From contig BSYO01000003.1 of the NCBI GenBank assembly GCA_033239525.1, positions 28,265,540 to 28,329,539 on the forward strand: a stretch of 64,000 bases of DNA, given 5' to 3'. Position numbers and translations under genes: made by a program. Below are positions 11,592 through 62,850 of the stretch, piece after piece. This DNA is from Nepenthes gracilis. Its lineage: Eukaryota; Streptophyta; Magnoliopsida; Caryophyllales; Nepenthaceae. Every line of letters begins with the position of its first letter. Positions within the stretch are counted from its first letter, which is position 1. The notes below the pieces were generated by a model. That model saw nothing but the letters and a program-made list of their open reading frames with translations, did not search any database and was not told the DNA's origin.

Positions 11592-12110
11592 GGGTCCGTA
11601 GAGCCTCTTCGCGCATTGAGGACGTCCACGAGCTCCGTGTTCCCGGGAGGTGCGTCTGGGGCTCGCCGAGGGTGGCGACTCTCCACCCGAGAGGCGTGTT
11701 CGCCGTTGGAGCTGCGGGGCTGGTGGCCTCCTTTGCCGCGAGAGCTGGGGTTGCGCCCTTTATCGTCGTGGCGGGATGGCTTTCCGCCTCGTTACGCCAT
11801 CTCACTTAGTGCGGCTTGGGTTGCAAGACGGTTTGCTCGCCTCCGCGAGCGGCTTCTCAACGCCTTCCACTCTTGGAGGTGGAGGCTTGGGCTGCGGGGG
11901 AGGATCCGGGCAGGGGCCTCCTGTGTTCGCGCACGGCGAGGAAGACCTCTTTCAAAAAGATTTATGTCCGCTGCCATGCGGCGGACCTCGTGCTCCTATC
12001 ATTCTCCTTGGGCGGTGACTTCCACCACAGGAGCACTAGTCTGACTCTCTGGTGTTCACCATTTCGGTTGTTGTTCGCTTGATGGGAAAGAGACACTTGG
12101 CTTATTGTCG

Positions 12111-12129
12111 GGCTTCCCAACGGCGCCAA
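12111..12129 (-). other. primer binding site (tRNA-Asp-like) of the Tat-like element
   Basis: Read on the minus strand just inside the 5' LTR: TTGGCGCCGTTGGGAAGCC. TGGCGCCGTTG matches the complement of the 3' end of plant tRNA-Asp, the primer commonly inferred for Tat and Athila elements. This fixes the orientation of the element as minus. Confidence 0.8.
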
Positions 12130-13140
12130 TGTTGCGTCCCGAGCCTAAGGTCACAGACGGATTAGAGAGCCTTCGGATTCCTAAGCATGCGGGCGCTCCG
12201 GAAGAAGGGTCCTGGCCTCCGTCTCTATAAACCCGGACTCGCACAAATACAAACAATCAAACAAGAGGTGAAGGGTCTTTTCTCCCACCGAGGCCGCTCC
12301 GACGCTCGTCAAGCAATATTCCCTAATAACGGAAATGCGCACGCTAAGGTGGTGCGCGGAGGAAATGCTGTGAAAGCGTAGAAGTGCTTATGTGATGATG
12401 TGGGGAAATGTTGTGAGCAGGTGTTGGAAGGCCTGGCTTCCGTAATGCATCGCGGCGGGTGGCTAACTTTCCCGTGATCTCAGAGGATGCTGGGATTGTG
12501 AGCGAGTTAGCTAGATGAGGCAGAGCTCTGCTTTGACTCGCTTCTCTTGTGGTTTTAGAGAAAAGGGATAGAAGTGATCAAGGACACTTGAAGCTATGCT
12601 CCGTAAGGATCGTTGTCTGATCGAAGGGTTCAAGGTCTCAAGATTGATCGTTCAGTCGATGAAGATCGTGAGAGCTCCAGAGTCGGTAAAAGGGGTCCCC
12701 TTCTCTGTGGGGTGTGAGGGTTTTTATACACCTCACCCCGTTGGACTCTGGGCAAAACGCCCATTCTTTGGAGTTATTGATTATTGTAAATTGTCGCCAC
12801 ATGGACACGGGCTGTTACGCCGTGCCACATTGCCGCCTTTGGGGTGCTGGCCTTGGGCGTCGTTGACCACGCCCGATTCTCCCCGAGCGGGATTGGTTGG
12901 CCTGCAGACGGCAGCGGGTTGGCGCGCCGTGGCTGGCCCAACGCCTATTGGCTAGCCTTTTCCTTTTTGTCCATTCCCTCCGGGCGCGCATTTAATGCGC
13001 CGCAGGTTACCGTTGCCTCCTTCCGTTGTGGGCTCGCGCCATTCACCCATTGGCTGGGCTGACATTTCTCCATTGGCCTATGATCTTCTCCTGGGTTGCG
13101 ACCTACTTCGTAGGCCTGGGCCAGGACATGGGACCCAACA
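12130..13140 (-). repeat. 5' LTR of the Tat-like element (1,011 bp)
   Basis: Partner of 1267-2137, with the same TG...CA ends. On the minus strand it contains a gtgTATAAAAAccc motif that suits an LTR promoter. It is the longer and apparently less deleted LTR. Confidence 0.9.
12721..12728 (-). promoter_or_regulatory. TATA box of the Tat-like LTR promoter
   Basis: TATAAAAA on the minus strand, kept at the same relative place in both LTRs (1845-1852 in the other). Position and strand suit transcription of the element's genomic RNA. Confidence 0.55.
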
Positions 13141-13145
13141 ATAGT
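13141..13145. repeat. target site duplication (right copy, ATAGT)
   Basis: Exact repeat of 1262-1266, flanking the right end of the Tat-like element. Confidence 0.9.
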
Positions 13146-14254
13146 ATTCTCATTCCTATAGAAATAAATTAGCAACCCCTTTTCTAAGCAATTGTTTATT
13201 TTTTTCCTCAAATTTCTCTCAAAATTTGATTAAAATTAAATTAAATTAAATTTAAAGAAAAAATTATAGGGCGTTGAATTGAGTGTGGCCTAGCCAGAGC
13301 ATATATTTATGTCGTTTTATAATCAAAATCAGTCAATTTAAGTTGATTATAGTTATTTTAATTTTAAAATTTTTTTATTTAAATATATTAAAATCAAATC
13401 ATTCGGCCAATTTAAACTAATCAATTTAAAATTTTATAAAATTTAATTAAAATATAAATATATTATAAATAAGCACAATAACAAGATTTAGGTCCAATTA
13501 ATTTTTTGAATAAGATACGATCAATGTGAAATTATTCAGTTCAACTTAACCCATTTTAACTGGGCATATATTATATTTTTATAAGTGTATTTTTTAATTT
13601 AAATAAATAATAAATTTTAAAATTATTCTAATAAATTATATTTTTATATAATTAATAATTTTTTATATAATTTTTTTAAATATATATTTATATAATATTT
13701 TATTTTAAATGATACACTTTATGAAGCATTATATATTTCTATATGTAAATATAAATACCAAAAAATATATGCTAAAAATAAAAAATTCTATTGATTAACC
13801 TGAACTTGTCTGATTAGGCTCATAAATAGATACGGTTAAAACTTTTGACCAGGGTGATCGAGTTTTACGAGGCCCAGCTTGATACACTAGCTATAAATTT
13901 TGACCTAAATTTGATTTAAATCTGGCATAAATTAATTTTAATTAGGTCTATTTTTATATAAATTTATATTTTTATAGAAATATCTAAAATATAAATTATT
14001 ATAATTATATAATTTAAAAAATTACCTAAAAATATTTAAAACAACACTATTTATAAAATATTATTATTTATACAATTAAATAATAAGATGATATGATCTT
14101 TAATAAAAATTTAGCATTTATCTGAAAATTTAAACTTCCGTTTGCATGAAAACTTAAAATTCGGTTTTGACGAGTGTAAATCAATTTTCACTTGTGTCCA
14201 TCCATGTCCACTCATATTCAAAATTAGGCTTTTAAAAATTTTGCCTATAAATAT

Positions 14255-14289
<35 letters not shown>

Positions 14290-16513
14290 TTATTTTTAGA
14301 CAAATATTTGATTTAATAAAATGATTTTTTTTGAAAAAAATTTATCATTTATTTGAATATTAAATTTATTGTTTACATAAAAAAATAAAATAAATCCAAA
14401 AGGTTCAATCAATTTTAGTTGTAGGCATGGATGGTCATGATTAAAATCGAGTCGACTTAAGACTACCGTGGCTACTTTAACTTTCTAATAATTTTTGATA
14501 ATATTAAAATAAAAAAATCTAAAAATATAATATAATATAATATATTTTAAAAAATTGCTGTCAAATACATAAAAAAGTTTATTATTATTTATTCAAATAT
14601 GGGATTTAATGAATGGCTTTTTTTAAAAAAAAAAATGACATTTATCTAAAATATCAAACTTATGTTTACACAAAAAAAAAAAAAAATCCGAGCTTGGGCA
14701 GGTAGATTAATTTCACTCCTGTCTAACTGGGCCAATCCATAACTTAAATCGAATTAATTCCCCATAGCTATATATATTTTTATTTTAAAGAATTTTTTAT
14801 CTAAGAATTTATATTTAAATGAAAACATCAAAAAATATTGCAAAAACATAATATTTTATTAAAAAAAACATACATAACGATCAATTTTAGGTTAAGAAAA
14901 CTGATTATATCTGAGATTATATAATATCATACACGAAATACTCCTTTTCATCATTAGTGCAACGATGTTATCCATAAATTAAATTTTTTTAATAATTTTT
15001 AAATCTTTTTTATTAAGTAATGCAGTACCCTTTTGCATGAAAATAATCAGTTTAACTATTGTGATTGGACATTATTATAGATCACAAATAACGACTCGAT
15101 TAATGATAAAGAAAGAGAATTTTTAATTCAATTTTATAACTTAACCATGGAAAAAAAGGATGCATTCATCCATCACCCTTCTTTTTCTACAACCTTCAAT
15201 GTCGACGGTAAGCAAATATATTATGTCCCGTTCAAGCATTAACTATAGACAAACCAAAAAAAGTTGAGTCACATCAATCTATTTAGTTTTATATCTGATA
15301 TATCATTGGTTTTTGAATTATAGTACGAATTAAAAAGTTATTTGATTTTTTGCTGTATGCTAAATTAGAGAAGATTCGATCTCCGTTGTTATTAATTTAA
15401 AACCTACGCACCATAAATTACAAACAAAATGTCAAAAAATTGACAAAATTCACTCCCTAATTTATCCTCCGACACTCAAATTAAAATTTTTTCTCAAGAG
15501 ATAAAAAGATGTAATAAGAATCTTCCGTCTAATACCGAAGCTCCTCCTCCATTTCTTTCTTCTTTTTCTTAATCTCATGGTGGCAAGAAGTATTTGTAAT
15601 ACTTCATAAAAGGAAAATTTGGCATCAAGTTCCGCAACAAATGTCACCTCTAGATTTACTCGCCACTGGAGGGCTAACGAAGCTGCTTTTGTCAGGTGTC
15701 ACCTTACTATAGTGAGAAGGCCGTGAGTGATTCCCCGATTCAATCGTTGGGTGATTTCCAACAGCGCTCTGTATGTGCGTATTCTAACAGCTTTATTGGT
15801 TGCCTGTCTGAGGACCTTTTGAATTGTCTATTTAGCTATACTGCTGGCTAAACCGTTGACACTTGTCCCCCTTAACCCATCGCTTCTTAGGCCTCATTCT
15901 GGCCGCTACTATGGCCTATGGATTGGGCTAAAACGATCTCCTCATTGAAACTTAACCCACCCTTGTTAGACCCCTTATTGCATTGATGGTTGAGCCTAAA
16001 ATTGGGGCGACCCATGATATCGTCGAACCCATCAATATCGTATTCTATTTGTGTGTTTGGCGACTGGATTTGAAAAAGACTTGAAGAATGTCATAGCACA
16101 GGCCAAACTTTCTCATCAAACCAAACAATATTAAAAATTCATATTCTTAACACATCTAAAAATTGAGTAATAAATTAATTTACTAGAGCTTAATTATCTC
16201 AATCTCTACCCCTTCACACGCCACACCTTGTCAGCAACAACCTCAACAATTAGTAGCAGAGAAGGAACCTAATATTTAAAAAGACCCTTTGCAAGACTCT
16301 TTTTTCTCATCATTCATTACAAAAGGAGCAATTCAACATTCATAAAGTCCCGTAAGTCATATAACTACAACGAACAATATAATCTCTCATTATTAAATGA
16401 CTACAATACTGAGAATCCATTCAATTCAATGTCCTCAGAATAGGATCTCCATCTGCCCAAATAAGCTAATATCCCATCGATAATTACCCCCAATTACACG
16501 AATAGCTCGGGCC
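13146..16513. other. AT-rich intergenic region
   Basis: Very AT-rich to about 15100, with no gene recognised. It resumes the composition seen left of the Tat-like insertion. From 15600 to 16080 the composition is more balanced but still without a recognisable protein. An open frame at 15462-15647 (minus) looks like chance. Confidence 0.6.
14250..14290. repeat. compound microsatellite (TA)n(GA)n
   Basis: A run of TA dinucleotides passes directly into about ten GA dinucleotides. Likely polymorphic in length. Confidence 0.9.
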
Positions 16514-17146
16514 ATCAGGTACCTACAACTGTGAAAGTAATTTTTCCATCATCAATAATAACTCTTACTGTTAAAGGTTCCCCGGCGACGATGAAACATT
16601 GACAATCTTCAGAATTTAGGCCACTAAAAGGTACAGATTGAGTAAAATTACTTTTATCTGTACAATTCCTATGGCTAATAAAAACCAGCTTTGAAATGAC
16701 ATCAAATTGCATGCATTGAATCCATAATACACCATGGGACCCAATCTGAGCGTTATATAACTAAAAACAGAAATACCAGTCTGAAATCTTTGCCCAAGCT
16801 TGAATATACTTCCACTTGATCCATAAGTAATTGTTGCTCCCATAGCACCTTCAATCTGGCTAGCCACCTGCATACAAAAAGCATACGATAAACTTGGATT
16901 GGTTCCATTAATATTAACTGGACTGTGACGATTTACTGCTGTGGTTACCTGATTTTAGGTACTATATCGAGGTAATTTTGTCAAATATCCAAAATACAAA
17001 GTACGTTTATTTATATACAGTCTTTTTTGTCGTCTTCATGCAATTAAACTTAGAGACAATAAATAAGATACATAACGCAGGTTACCCGATAAGGCATCTC
17101 TGGATTACATTTCAAGAAACTCTTGCACGTAAGCTTCTGGGGTTCT
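16514..17146 (-). CDS. 3'-terminal exons of an unrecognised protein-coding gene
   Basis: Three exons join cleanly on the minus strand: about 17146-17086 (or 17121-17086), 16867-16777 and 16657-16514. Boundaries are GT-AG and the frame is kept: exon 2 ends in a single G that joins AT to give Asp, and the last exon closes with TGA at 16514-16516. Joined pieces include FLKCNPEMPYR, then VASQIEGAMGATITYG, then GSIFKLGQRFQTDKS, and the C-terminus VRVIIDDGKITFTVVGT. The clean frame and short introns (218 and 119 bp) suggest a real gene, but I do not recognise the family. Alternating polar and hydrophobic residues suggest beta strands. Upstream exons must lie at higher coordinates, before or near 21267, but I could not find them. 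It could instead be a gene fragment. Confidence 0.5.
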
Positions 17147-20100
17147 CTAATTCATGACCCTACAGGGAAATTTAAGCCAAAGTGGAGTTGGCTCATCTAT
17201 AATCGAAGATAGAACTTGTTAGCAGCTGGAAGCGGGTGGGACACAATTTAGAAGCCTCACCACCCTCAACAGTCGTCAGTTGTGGTAGCATTGTGCATCA
17301 GTCACCTCACCCCCAAAAAAACCACCAACAAACTCATTTTCAAACCTGCCTAAGACCCTAGTTACTCGCCAGCTAAACATAATGAAAAATCCAAAAATTA
17401 CAAGCAAGTAAACTAAAGAAAATCCCAAGAACTACATAGGTCTTATTTTTGCATATATGATGCAGCCATAACTTGAATCCTCGAGTGTCTGGTCCAATTC
17501 ACCTGACATTTCCACGCTATGTTTTTCCTCTTTATTTTTTTAGGTCTACATGGCTAATAATTAGCAAATACGAATTCGTAAGGGACAGTCACCAACTAGG
17601 CTACCTTTACGCCTCTTCCTCATCTTATTTCACTTTTGTACCTACTGCAGGAATTCCCGCTAAATTCAATGAAGATAATAAAAAGTTATGTCAAATCCTT
17701 CAAAAGAAATCCTACACAAGAGGACAGAGTGTTCTGAGGGAATAATAAAGCTTTAAAAGTAAGTCCCTCACGCCCAAGTAAAAAGAAATGCACCAAGTCA
17801 AACCAAAGGGTCCATTTAAGGAGGCTCTCATGCTCTTTGGGGCCTAGTAAAAAGAAGAGTTACAGACAAAACAAATGATATAAAAACACCCTTTAGGTCT
17901 AAACTGTACAAGAACCAAAAATTAGGGCGTTAAACTACAGGCAAAAAGTTTAAGATACAAGGTGCAAAAATAATATTTCACCAGCTTCACGGAGTACTTC
18001 ACCATTCATGCTTGGGACTTAAATCTAAGAAAATAATTCAAAAAAGGGCCAATCCTCCATCCTTCCCCTCGTCGCAACAAACTCAAACACCCCAAAAAAG
18101 GCATACACCCTGGCCCCCACCTTCACCTTAGCAACTCTCAACAATCAGCTTGCAAACACCCAACCACTAGAGTGATTAGCAACAAAACTCACCACCTAAA
18201 ACACTTGCTGAACACATCTCATCCCCAACATAGGCAGGACAGAAATCCTGTCTGACCCATCCCAGAGCCATTCCCTATATTCTGCAGTAAACCTAACATA
18301 TGCAAGAACAAGATCCTTGCGACACCATTGGAAATGGAATACTTCTTACCATCCCACATAGGTGTTGTCAACTAACACCCAAGAGAAGGCTCTGGAGGCA
18401 ATAAACTCCATGTTGGTAGGAAACGTGATTTGGAAATAGGCTATATAGAGCTCATCACTCTATCATGATAATGGAACGCTTAGGAACAGGTGTAAGCAAG
18501 CATCTGCTCCAGCATGTCTGGAGGAGCCAAGTACTATAACTTCAAGGCCCCTATTAGGAAGGCCCAGTGGAAAAATGCAGCAGGGACAGTCAAACAACAA
18601 GTCTTACATCCAACTGTCATTAGTGGAATGTAGTCAGACCATGAGGATGGAGTTGTGTAAGAACCAAGAATGAACCTAAGATACCAAAGCATGTGATTGA
18701 GAATGCTCAGCCCTGCCTATAATGATATCTATAACAATCATGTACTACCACAGAGATCATAAGTTCCTCCGGATCCAGCTCAAAACTTAGGCCACTAATC
18801 GACTATGCCAGATCAAGAACTCCAGGATACTTTTCCATCCAACATTGGCTCAACCACAGACATTATCCCCATCACTTTCTGATGAAGTAAATTCCTAACA
18901 AGGCCCTCCGCAAAGTAAAAATGATCCTGCACCATGGCAGAATCCTAGGGATGGGAGAAGAATGGCCTTGACAAACAATCACACCACAGTCCTCCGGAAG
19001 GGCGTATATCTCCTCTTCTCTAACACCGCTACCATCCCATGGGAAACACAAGGACACAAGAAACGCATATTTATAAACAATCCCTTCTGTTAGCAAAGAA
19101 CATAAACAGTAGCAAGAAAAGTCTACTTCTTTCACAATCCACTCATATATAAGTGCAATTATCGTATTATCATATGTACCAGTAAAAAAATGTTAGAAGT
19201 CCATGTATAAATATTCTGATCCTCAAAACAATGTGTGATTGTGTTGTTAATAAAATAATCTTGAAGAGATTACTAACAATTTCCATAAATTTAAATTGTT
19301 GGTTTCAACTACTAATTTCACATGATAATAAAATAAGTTTGTATTCTTTCATGAAAATTTTCTCTTCATTAGATACAGAAGGGCAACCCACTGCACGAAA
19401 TTTCCACTATGCATGGGGTTTAGGAAGGGTTGGACCACTTTTGGTCTATTATACACAATATTATATAACATTATAAAAGACACTATTTCAACGACTCGAA
19501 TGCATGACCATTCGGTGACATAGAGACAACTCTATATATATATATTATATATATACATCATTCTTGGTTAGTTTTAGGCATTATCAGATATTTTTCATAA
19601 AGTAAATATAATCACAGGTAATTTCATTGAATCTTTCATGAGAGTTTGAAACCAAAAATCTAATTAATGGAAGCTTGAGACTGCATTTGTTTTAACAAAA
19701 CACGTTGGCTAGATTCAGAAAACTCTAACTTAATCCATCATAGTGAACATAATTTTTATGAGTAATGAAGTTCAACCAGTAGAAAATAAAGAAGATAATG
19801 GAAATAATACCTTGCAAAAGACAAGTCATCTTCATTGGGAAAACAAATCACGAGCAATGATGAGATTGCAAATGCCAAAAATGATAGTCCTAGACATAAA
19901 AATGACAAGCATTGTATAATAAGCCAAGAGTTTGACAAATCCGACACTTTTTCCATTGAAGGAAAGACATGGCCATGGCATGCATTACACCGTAGATGTA
20001 AATATTAGCCTATATGTATTAGTATCATAGGTCTCTTGAAATTAATATTTTATGATACCATGCCAATAACATAATATGTTTCCATATTAGTAACATATCA

Positions 20101-21267
20101 TAATATATTGGCTGATATACCGACCGCTATATCCCAATGAGCTTACGATTCTTAGAAGTTTTTTTCCCTAATATATCTAATACTGATACACATTGTTTAA
20201 TATATTCGATATTGATATAGCCACAAACAATGTCGATACCGATATTTTTATCCATTCATTGCATTCATTTTCTTCACACATTTGAAAATTCAAATATATT
20301 TTTCCAACACATGACAAACTTCTATAATTTTAAATTGTTGTAGGATTACTAAAGATTCATTAAAGCATGACAACCTGAAATAACAAGGAGAAAATTAAGA
20401 GTGCAAGAAAGCAAGAAGTTAATATAATCTATAAGTGCCAGAAAAATGAATGCATAGGAAAATCTCAAATCATAATATATTCAGGTGCTATCAGCACTCA
20501 TTTACAACATTTGTCTATCAGCAACAAAGTTGCAAATAAATTATAAAAGTTGATAATAGATAAGGCTATCTTAGCATACAATTAAATGAATTAGCACTTT
20601 TCTTATTCTGCCTTGAAGTAATAATATGATTAGAAACTGAAGATTTCCCTAAAAATTTATCCCTGTAATAGTATGACCGTTAAATAAGTAAAATGATCAT
20701 GTATGAGTTTCACTCCTGCAAAAAGGCATGTAGCAAAAACAACAGACCATGAACATGGTAAAAAAGGAAAATGTCATACAGAATTCACTAGGATAGAGAA
20801 ACAAACCTTTAGGTCCCGTATTGTTATAGGAAATACTGAGGTGGAGATGGGAATGTACAATAGGAATGGAAAGCAATGAGAGTACAAAAAGAGGCTTATT
20901 CCTTGGTTTGCATTCTGTGGCCGGAAGAAAGAATGATGGGACAAGGAATGACAAAAAGACAATGAGGATGTTAGCTCCATTCACATTAAAGAAGAGATTC
21001 ACAACTTCTCATTTCATACGTGCATAATGCATTGTGCTTCAGTAGTATATGCTGAGGACAAAAAGTGGCATGCATACAGCAAGTGAAAACGGTGGTTCAT
21101 TTTTAGCAATATTGCAGCACCTCTGACTGAATCATTGAGGGAATAGCCCATGACAGAAGTTTTTAACAGAAAGAAATGACTCACTCATTAAAGGTGGGAA
21201 GATGACAGAATCAACTGGCAGATGGTCATCCCAGATGCAACACATCAAAGTTTAACCAAAGAATAAT
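17147..21267. other. intergenic region between the unrecognised gene and PEX6
   Basis: No coding block recognised. It may hold missing 5' exons of the neighbouring gene and, just below 21268, the PEX6 3' untranslated region. A minus-strand frame at 18872-19135 has no recognisable motif. A TA microsatellite lies near 19531-19556. Confidence 0.5.
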
Positions 21268-59416
<38,149 letters not shown>

Positions 59417-60579
59417 CTAAGGAACAAAAAAGTGATGAATCAATTAATAGACTACAAAGACCAAAAACGTTTTTTGATAAACTGCCACATGGCACTTGGT
59501 ACGTTGCAACTAGCAATGGTAAAGAGACATGTCCATAAACCTATGAATTATAGTGTTTTCATAACTCAATCTTGCACAAAACCTTCTGCCTTGATGACAA
59601 TCTCCAAAACGTATAATTTTGCAACTTTGCAAAGATTTCGTACTCATTTTCTACCATAAGAAATTTGTTCAAACAACACAACTAAAGGGGGTAGTGCCCA
59701 AAAAAGCACAACCGCATGAAAATTTAAAGGAAAAAAAAAATACCAGACCCACTATGAAATGTGACAATACAAACAATGCCAAAAGGCCACCCCAACTAAA
59801 ACCCGCAATAGAGCTAACCTAAGCACAAACTACAAAGAGTAGGCACAAAAATAATAATAACACAAAAATAAAACAAAAAAAAGCATCAACAAGCCTTCTG
59901 CAAATCCTTATTGTGATTCAACCTCTGTGGAAGCCTCTTAAGCTCTATATCCTTCTTCCAACTTTAGCATCCTTAACCTTACCCTCATGTGCCTGACAAT
60001 CTTCTAGTATTAACAATTCAAGTTCTTCAAGTAAACTAATAACCCCACCTAGAAAATAAAAGTGAAAAAATGAAACTCTGTTAAGAGATTATAATTTGAT
60101 ATACTATTATGAAACATAGATGGAGAAAAAACATACAAACTACCCAAGGAAAACTAGGAAAGGCAAAAGAGTAAAGACCTAGCTAAAATACTTATATTAC
60201 TTGCACAAAAGAGAAAGATAACCACTTCTTGCTAAAAGACAATGATATGAAAAAAGGACTGAGGAATTATTTCAATAAATTATTCCAGAAAAATAGCGTA
60301 AAAGATCTAAATCTAAAACATAGGGGAGGAAAAGAATATAATTTTCACTATGTTCTTGATATTAGAGTTTAAGAAGTCAAATATGCACTTAAGAGATAGA
60401 AAATGTCACATCAACAGTGCTAGAGGAAGTTTGTATGGAAGTCTGGAGATTATTAGGAGATTGAGGGGGGCATGTTAAACTAACTTATTTTATGTGATTT
60501 TAAGAACTAAAAGAATTCATGATGAATGGAGGAGAAAGCACTTTAGTAGGTATCATGATATTCAATGAATGAGTCTTCC

Positions 60580-61750
60580 AATAAAATTTCAGGAAAGAGT
60601 AATTGGACAAAGACTACAATGTCAAAGGAAGGTGTCTGAAAATTAATTTGCTCCATGCCAAGATGCTCAAGCACTTAAGCTATAAATTTGTTGAGAATGT
60701 TAATGGAAAAATTTAGGAGGAAAAGGTGACGAACAGATGGTCTTCAATCATTTCGAGAAGCTTATGATAGGGCAGTTCGAGAAGTCATATGGAGGGTGTT
60801 AGAAAAGATAAGGAATAGAGAGAAAATATATATATGTAACTAAAGAGATGTATGACTATGAAGGGATAATACTGGTATTATAACTGCAGGAGACAGTGAG
60901 TATTTCCTAATTACGATTTAAAAGCATCCAGGGTCAATTCCCACCTTCCTGTGTCCCTTAGTTATGAATTAACATAAGCAACATAAAGATTAGGTGCCTC
61001 AGTGTATACTATTTATGATGATATTATTTTGATAGATGAAACTAGAGTTGAAGTGGGAAACAAAAGTAGAAGTACGGACAGAGGCTTTAGAATCTAAAGT
61101 ACTAAAGATAAGTGGGAATAAAATATAATACATGAAGTGCAACTTTAGTAATTCTGGGGCAGATTAATAAACATGTTAATATTAACAATAAAGAGATTGC
61201 CAAAAAAAAAAGATTTGCCTTGGATACAAGTTTCAAGAAAATGGAAAAAATTTTCACGATGTGATGCAAAGAATTAAAATATGCTGATTCAAATAAAGAA
61301 GTGCATCAAAAGTGCTTTAGGATAGGAAAATACCTCTAATATTGCCAAAAAAACAAACCTTTAAGGACAGCCATTAGAATAGATGTGATTTATGGATCAA
61401 ATGTAGGGCAATAAATAACAACATATAAAAGGAGTTAGTATTCAAAATATGTGAATGTTTAGATGGTAAGTGTGGTCACACTAAAGACAAATATAAGAAA
61501 TGAATTATCCATGAAAATTAGAAATCACACCTGTAGAAAAAATGATATGAAAAAGGCATTTAAGATTGGTTCAGACGCTTAAAATATAGACCAAATACAC
61601 TGCCAGGGAGAAAATGTAATTTTATTGAGGTTAGAGATAAGAAGAAAGGAAGAGATATGTCAAGAAAAACTTGGAATGGAGTGATAAAGGATATCCACAT
61701 CACTTCTACTCTTAAAGGATGTTTCACTAAAACCAATGTAATTGTGAGTG
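60580..61750 (+). mobile_element. decayed RTE-type LINE
   Basis: Plus-strand pieces in LINE reverse transcriptase order: EAYDRAVREVIWRVLEK (about 60750), VPQCILFMMILF at the usual FADD-type position (about 60990), LELKWETKVEVRTEALESKV (about 61040), RSASKVL (about 61300), and a basic GRDMSRKTWNGVIKDI tail (about 61650). Stops and shifts throughout. It runs opposite to PEX6. Confidence 0.7.
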
Positions 61751-62099
61751 CAGATTCATATAACCAACCCTACTTAGTTAAATTTAATAATTTTCAGATA
61801 TTAATGTTGATATAAGTTCATATTTACAATTATCTTTTGACCAAATCTAAAACATTTCCTTGACAATTAAACTAGCACAGATTCCAACCATGACAATTAA
61901 TAAAAATTCGGAGGTTCTTTCAATGTTGGTATATTTATTGTAAAACAGTTATTTCATATTATTCATCAGCAATCAGCACATGGAAATAATGAGCCACCAT
62001 TGACATAAATAGATCTCACATAGCCATTAGAGGTGTGTTATTGGACATAAGAAAATATTTTAGCAAACACTGTCCAACTGGATTTAATTGATGCAACCA

Positions 62100-62850
62100 T
62101 GTTGGGGACCACGCACCGAGGAGCAGCAGGGTCAGCAAGACATCCTAACAATCAAATAATCGAGGTTGAACAACAATAGGCCACCGCTGGCCAGCTATCA
62201 CATAATATCAAGCCTTTTACAGCCAAAACCTTGTGCCAAACTCAAGCACTCCACTGAGAAGCGTACACTCAAGGCTAAAACAAGCAATACCAAACCCCAA
62301 GTGTTCTAGGACCTTAGCAGCGCCAAATTACCAAGGACTGAATCGTAGAGCTCTGCAGGGTCCAGATGCTAATCCTGCAGTTACCGAATCTGAGTTGTTG
62401 CTCCAGAAGTGCACAATGCAGGCAACAAGCAGTGATGTAGCAATTCCTTCTCATTTAAAAGGACTACTGTAACCATATTAAGGGGCACTGATGTAAACAG
62501 GAAGTTGGGCATCATTGGATTCTTGGTTGGCTATACAAGCTAGCCCAAATCCTCACTAGGTATCTACTTAGTTATTTTGGAATTTGTGTCAACACTTGGT
62601 AGTTGTAAGCTTGTGACCCTTTGAGGTATTTTCTTGGGCAACCTAGAAGTTGCTATGGATGTGCTTCAACCGATTTAGGATTAATTCTGTTATTCAACTT
62701 TAGAGGTTCGTTTTTTAATCATTCAATGTCCATTACGGTTGGTTATTGAATTATCCTTGTTCATCCATTGCTCGTTGTTATACTATATTCTTCACATTAT
62801 ACGGTGATATCCACTGTTATTCTATTATTTTAACGGGGTCTAATGCTTGA
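62100..62850 (+). repeat. possible LTR relic followed by a tRNA-Met-like primer site
   Basis: Starts TGTTGGGGACC and ends near TTGATATCAGATTCC (about 62850), which resembles a mutated TGGTATCAGAGC primer site. An open frame at 62233-62472 has no recognised domain. No partner LTR or coding domain follows within the window, so this is tentative. Confidence 0.3.

Larger units (their letters stand above)
1267..13140 (-). mobile_element. Ty3/gypsy LTR retrotransposon, Tat-like lineage, 11.9 kb
   Basis: Complete in outline and in minus orientation: 5' LTR at 12130-13140, primer binding site at 12111-12129, decayed gag-protease, RT, RNaseH, an extra RNaseH and integrase from about 11600 down to about 7270, a long 3' block at 2138-7266, then the 3' LTR at 1267-2137. 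The order, the second RNaseH before integrase and the tRNA-Asp-like primer site point to the Tat/Ogre/Retand group. It is strikingly GC-rich next to its AT-rich flanks. Every coding domain is cut by frameshifts and stops, and the LTRs differ by many substitutions and small indels, so it is not autonomous. It is bounded by a perfect ATAGT duplication. Confidence 0.93.

Noticed and set aside
18872..19135. An 87-codon minus-strand frame as a possible exon of the unidentified gene
   Set aside because: No recognisable motif and no convincing splice borders in phase with the exons at 16514-17146.
62233..62472. A 79-codon plus-strand frame considered as the PEX6 first exon region
   Set aside because: Wrong strand for PEX6 and no resemblance to its N-terminus; it lies within an LTR-like segment.
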